Shown here piece by piece: positions 6,887 through 9,393 of a stretch of 9,393 bases of DNA. Position 1 is the stretch's first letter, and each line of letters starts with the position of its first letter. The notes under the pieces are model-generated. The model saw only the letters and a list, made by a program, of their open reading frames with translations, made no database searches and had not been told where the DNA came from. Source of the DNA: Candidatus Apopatosoma intestinale. GTDB taxonomy: Bacteria > Bacillota > Clostridia > Oscillospirales > CAG-272. Position numbers and translations under genes: made by a program. Where the stretch lies: assembly GCA_003524145.1 (NCBI GenBank), contig DODZ01000032.1:5066-14458 (forward strand), given 5' to 3'.

Positions 6887-8497
6887 CTATTCACCGACGG
6901 CGGTGAACAGCTTTTCGCCCTTTGCCTTCAGCAGGTATGTCACTATGCCGCAGGCGATGAGCTGGAGAGTGAAGAACGCCGAGAAAATAATAAGCGGAGG
7001 CACGGAAAGTCCCGCCACCAGCACAATACTTGCAAACATTCCTATCATCGACGTTATCATGGTTGTGAATATCGTAACCATGACGGCAAAGCCCTGCTTG
7101 ACCGCGGCAATCTCGTTTGTCCAGTCGAGATTGTATTTTTTAAGATTGAGCAGCATGCCGAAAACACCGGAATAATACGAAAAGGCAAGCGGAATAAGAA
7201 GCGTGAAAATAAATGTCACTATATCGGCTTTTATCGCCGCGGCAATGAGTGCCGAGGCAATCGCTATCGGTGCAAAAAGCAGAGTGAAATGCACTCTCAG
7301 TTTAGTTTTTATGATATCACCGTAGGAGATAGGCAGGCTCTTGAGAAGCGGCAGACATCTGCCCTCGAGAGATATCGAGGAATATGTAGTGCAGCTCATT
7401 CCCGCCATCATACCGATGAAGAAAGGTGCCATCGCGCTCAAAACCGGAGCTGCAGCCTCAAAAGACGCGGCGTCAAGCGATGAAATCTTCACCATAGCCA
7501 GCACCGCGGCGATGACAAGCATGAGTACACCCGAGCAGGAATTCATGAGAATCATGCCCGATGAGAAAATTCTCGATATTTCCTTTTTGAAAAGAGCCGA
7601 GCGGGCATTTCCCGCACCCGCGGAAAGCTTATATCTGCCGCCCGTCTGCTTCTTATTGAAGAAATCATGCAGTTCGCCGTAAAATCTGCCGAAAACAAAG
7701 CACACGAGAGCGAATGCCGCTATGCCCGCACCGAAGAATATCGCGATGGACTTAAGGTCAAGCGAGAGCGCCGCCGTAAACATTCCCGCAAAGGGATAAT
7801 AGCGCATCAGTCCGGATTTCGTAACGGCATCGAGAGCCGCCGCCACCTCGCTTTCATCGATATTTGAGGAAGAAAGCGAAAGGTAGAAAATACCGCCGAT
7901 AAAGGCGACATATATCAGCATGCTGACGACGCGCATATATTTGAAATGTGCCGAGATAAAGCTGACGAGTGCCGAAATGAGTGCGCCTATCATGATGGGA
8001 AGCATGGGAACAAAAAGCATCAGCAGGGGATACATCACCCAGTATGATACGGGCATCTGCGCATGGAAAACAAGCGGCATAAAATAAAGCGGGAGCAATA
8101 TCAGCGCCGTTGTTATGAGGTCAAAAATATATACCGTCGCCGTCTTTGCCGCAACGACAGTGCCCGCGCTTATCGGCAGAGAGAGCGTCATATCATAGTC
8201 GCGCGAGCAGAATATGACGTTTTTCACCGATGAAACGGAGGAGAAAAGCGTGAGCGCCGACGCGCCGAAAACAAGCACGGTGGTAAAAGTCTCGAAATTT
8301 CCCGCAACGCTGTAAAAAGCGCCGGCAAACATGTATTCATAGAAAGCCGCGAGGGCAAGCATCAGAGCATAAAAGAACATCATGCCGCCGAAGGAAGCCA
8401 CCTTTTTTGACTTGCTCCCGAAGCTGTTTTGCCTTCCCTGATTGAGTGCCGAGGCAAGCTGTGCCTTCAGAAGAAGAAAAAATTTACTCATCGGCAT
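6887..8497 (-). CDS. ABC-2-type exporter permease
   Basis: This hydrophobic 536-residue protein has about 11-12 predicted membrane segments (for example near residues 36-62, 118-144, 152-180, 188-208, 250-270, 315-337, 350-375, 403-424, 426-450, 466-495 and 498-523). It resembles the large 'putative ABC exporter' permeases of Firmicutes, which carry two related halves. SLPIS near 106-110 and again at 387-391, each after an acidic/charged loop and before a lysine-containing stretch, supports an internal duplication. There is no substrate-binding protein nearby, which fits an exporter. The gene overlaps the end of the ATPase gene by 14 bp. An alternative ATG at 8491 gives MSKFF and the classic 8-bp ATGAGTAA overlap. 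Neither start has a good Shine-Dalgarno sequence, so translational coupling is likely. The substrate cannot be read from the sequence. Confidence 0.9.
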   Translation of the reverse strand: MPMSKFFLLLKAQLASALNQGRQNSFGSKSKKVASFGGMMFFYALMLALAAFYEYMFAGAFYSVAGNFETFTTVLVFGASALTLFSSVSSVKNVIFCSRDYDMTLSLPISAGTVVAAKTATVYIFDLITTALILLPLYFMPLVFHAQMPVSYWVMYPLLMLFVPMLPIMIGALISALVSFISAHFKYMRVVSMLIYVAFIGGIFYLSLSSSNIDESEVAAALDAVTKSGLMRYYPFAGMFTAALSLDLKSIAIFFGAGIAAFALVCFVFGRFYGELHDFFNKKQTGGRYKLSAGAGNARSALFKKEISRIFSSGMILMNSCSGVLMLVIAAVLAMVKISSLDAASFEAAAPVLSAMAPFFIGMMAGMSCTTYSSISLEGRCLPLLKSLPISYGDIIKTKLRVHFTLLFAPIAIASALIAAAIKADIVTFIFTLLIPLAFSYYSGVFGMLLNLKKYNLDWTNEIAAVKQGFAVMVTIFTTMITSMIGMFASIVLVAGLSVPPLIIFSAFFTLQLIACGIVTYLLKAKGEKLFTAVGE

Positions 8498-9197
8498 TCA
8501 ACTCGAGGAAAAGCTCCTCCAGACTGCTGTCGCCGCCGATTACGGATTCCGTATCGCCGGAAGCAACAAGTCTGCCTTCCTTGATAATGGCTATTTTATT
8601 GCAGAGCTTCTCCGCCACCTCAAGCACATGAGTGGAGAAGAATATCGCCGCGCCGCTCTCGGTCATTTCTTTGAACAACGTCTTGAGAATATGCGCCGCC
8701 TTCGGATCAAGACCGACAAAAGGCTCATCAAGCAGGAGGAGCTTCGGGTGGTGGATAAGCGCCGAGATGATGACAAGCTTCTGCTTCATGCCGTGCGAAT
8801 AAGACGAAATCGGGGAACCGAGTGCTTCTTTTATCTCGAATGTGGCGGCATACTTTTCGATATCGGCATTGCGCTCCGCACCGACACCGTACATATCCGC
8901 GATAAAATTCAGATATTTTATGCCCGTCATAAATTCGTATACATCGGGATTGTCCGGAATATATGCCATGAGCTTTTTACACTCCACCGGATGCTCCTTT
9001 ATCGACATTCCGTTTATTCTGATTTCGCCCTCGGAAAAGCTGAGTATACCTGCGGCGGCTTTCAGCGAGGTGGTTTTGCCCGCGCCGTTATGACCGATGA
9101 AGCCGTAAATATCGCCTGCCTCCACCGTGAGAGAAAGGTCGTCTACCGCCTTCTTCCCGCCTTTGTAGGTTTTCGAAAAATTGATAAATGATAACAA
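8484..9197 (-). CDS. ABC transporter ATP-binding protein (TTG start)
   Basis: This 237-residue nucleotide-binding subunit powers the adjacent permease. Walker A is GHNGAGKT (35-42), the signature is YSHGMKQK (133-140), Walker B is LLLLDEP (153-159) followed by the D-loop region VGLDP, and the switch histidine is His190 in STH. The GHNGAGKTT and SHGMKQK forms are typical of ABC-2/drug-exporter ATPases. The start is placed at TTG 9197, because AAGGGGG (9207-9213) lies 9 nt upstream. The only upstream in-frame ATG (9248) falls inside the promoter spacer, ahead of the TATAAT box, and so could not be on the transcript. It is the first gene of the five-gene minus-strand cluster and overlaps the permease gene. 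Confidence 0.93.
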   Translation of the reverse strand: MLSFINFSKTYKGGKKAVDDLSLTVEAGDIYGFIGHNGAGKTTSLKAAAGILSFSEGEIRINGMSIKEHPVECKKLMAYIPDNPDVYEFMTGIKYLNFIADMYGVGAERNADIEKYAATFEIKEALGSPISSYSHGMKQKLVIISALIHHPKLLLLDEPFVGLDPKAAHILKTLFKEMTESGAAIFFSTHVLEVAEKLCNKIAIIKEGRLVASGDTESVIGGDSSLEELFLELNADE

Positions 9198-9206
9198 GAT
9201 GCTGAT

Positions 9207-9213
9207 CCCCCTT
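9207..9213 (-). promoter_or_regulatory. Ribosome binding site that fixes the TTG start of the ATPase
   Basis: On the minus strand AAGGGGG sits 9 nt before TTG (9197-9195). No other start codon lies at a usable distance, so this site supports TTG initiation. A non-optimal start codon on the first gene may lower expression of the exporter ATPase. Confidence 0.7.
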
Positions 9214-9230
9214 ATAATATATGTGTCTGT

Positions 9231-9259
9231 ATTATAACACAGTCGCATTTAAAAAGCAA
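9231..9259 (-). promoter_or_regulatory. Sigma-A-type promoter of the five-gene cluster
   Basis: Minus-strand TTGCTT (9254-9259), a 17-nt spacer and a perfect TATAAT (9231-9236). Transcription would start near 9224, about 27 nt before the TTG start at 9197. No other convincing promoter or terminator is seen in the short gaps of the downstream cluster, so this probably drives all five genes. The -35 overlaps the tail of a possible terminator coming from the right. Confidence 0.65.
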
Positions 9260-9285
9260 TACCCAGCCATTATTTTTTGGCGGGG
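9251..9285 (-). terminator. Possible minus-strand terminator of an upstream gene
   Basis: An 8-bp stem with one mismatch (CCCAGCCA at 9262-9269, TGGCGGGG at 9278-9285) has an 8-nt T-rich loop. It is followed on the minus strand by TATTGCTTTTT. It could stop transcription entering from beyond the right edge just before the operon promoter. The tail is interrupted and the stem abuts the repeat array, so this is tentative. Confidence 0.4.
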
Positions 9286-9393
9286 ATTAACACATATGCG
9301 AAGCATGTGTGTTGGCGTCGCCGAGAAAGGGGGAATTAACACATATGCGAAGCATGTGTGTTGGCGTCGCCGAGACAGGGGGAATTAACACAT
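9286..9393. repeat. Tandem 49-bp repeats with a GCGAAGC-centred hairpin
   Basis: Two full units start at 9286 and 9335 (the ATTAACACAT phase), and a third starts at 9384 and is cut by the window edge. The full units differ at one clear site (GAGAAAGG versus GAGACAGG). Each unit holds an 11-bp stem, AACACATATGC / GCATGTGTGTT, around a GAA loop with a single T-G wobble (9289-9313 and 9338-9362). A GGCG-T-CGCC inverted repeat (9314-9322 and 9363-9371) and a purine run GAGAAAGGGGGAA follow. Units are contiguous with no spacers. The period is not a multiple of three and both strands lack a sustained reading frame, so it is non-coding DNA. It begins 27 bp upstream of the ABC operon -35 box. Copy number and what lies beyond are unknown. 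Confidence 0.9.

Noticed and set aside
6026..7483. Long plus-strand reading frame of 485 codons
   Set aside because: It runs antisense across GH95 and the permease gene, both of which have clear family motifs. Composition is shadow-like and Arg/His/Cys-rich.
9296..9388. 30-codon reading frame starting with ATG inside the repeats, with an AGGGGG motif before each unit's ATG
   Set aside because: The 49-bp period shifts frame between units and the frame exists only because repeats lack early stops. No independent sign of coding.
9286..9393. CRISPR array
   Set aside because: Units are contiguous with a fixed 49-bp period and no variable spacers, and no cas gene is present.
9286..9393. Integron attC sites
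   Set aside because: No cassette genes between units, no integrase, and no clear core-site pair. The units are direct tandem copies.

Overview
The window looks like chromosome from a Gram-positive anaerobe of the Clostridia, probably near Ruminococcaceae/Oscillospiraceae. This is an inference from four things: strong AGGAGG-type ribosome binding sites, a lipoprotein with a Thr/Glu-rich linker, a sporulation-type DacF-like carboxypeptidase, and a two-gene ABC exporter of a clostridial kind. Base composition is moderate GC in genes, with AT-rich intergenic stretches. No tRNA, rRNA, CRISPR array, transposase or phage gene was seen. No gene-free stretch exceeds about 205 bases.

Layout, left to right. 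(1) 1-164 is non-coding and carries a hairpin terminator for the next gene. (2) 165-1784 (-) encodes a surface lipoprotein: signal peptide, Thr-rich linker, LamG-like domain and alpha/beta-hydrolase esterase. (3) 1785-1987 is a divergent promoter region. (4) 1988-3139 (+) encodes a D-alanyl-D-alanine carboxypeptidase, ended by a strong terminator at 3185-3221 that lies between convergent genes. (5) 3241-9197 (-) is a tight five-gene cluster, read right to left: ABC ATPase, ABC permease, GH95 glycosidase (alpha-L-fucosidase type), XRE-type regulator with a membrane domain, and histidine phosphatase. Neighbours overlap or are 13-30 bp apart, so one transcript from the promoter at 9231-9259 is likely. 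(6) 9286-9393 holds tandem 49-bp repeats, each with a strong hairpin, running off the right edge.

How the genes may work together: the esterase would trim esterified polysaccharide at the cell surface. The GH95 enzyme lacks a signal peptide and would act on fucosylated (or related) oligosaccharides in the cytosol. The membrane-linked XRE protein may control the operon. The exporter and phosphatase have no obvious substrate, and no sugar importer lies in the window. DacF acts separately on peptidoglycan.

The least explained item is the 49-bp repeat array at the right edge. Its core is the GCGAAGC mini-hairpin motif inside an 11-bp stem. It does not match CRISPR, attC or a simple terminator.
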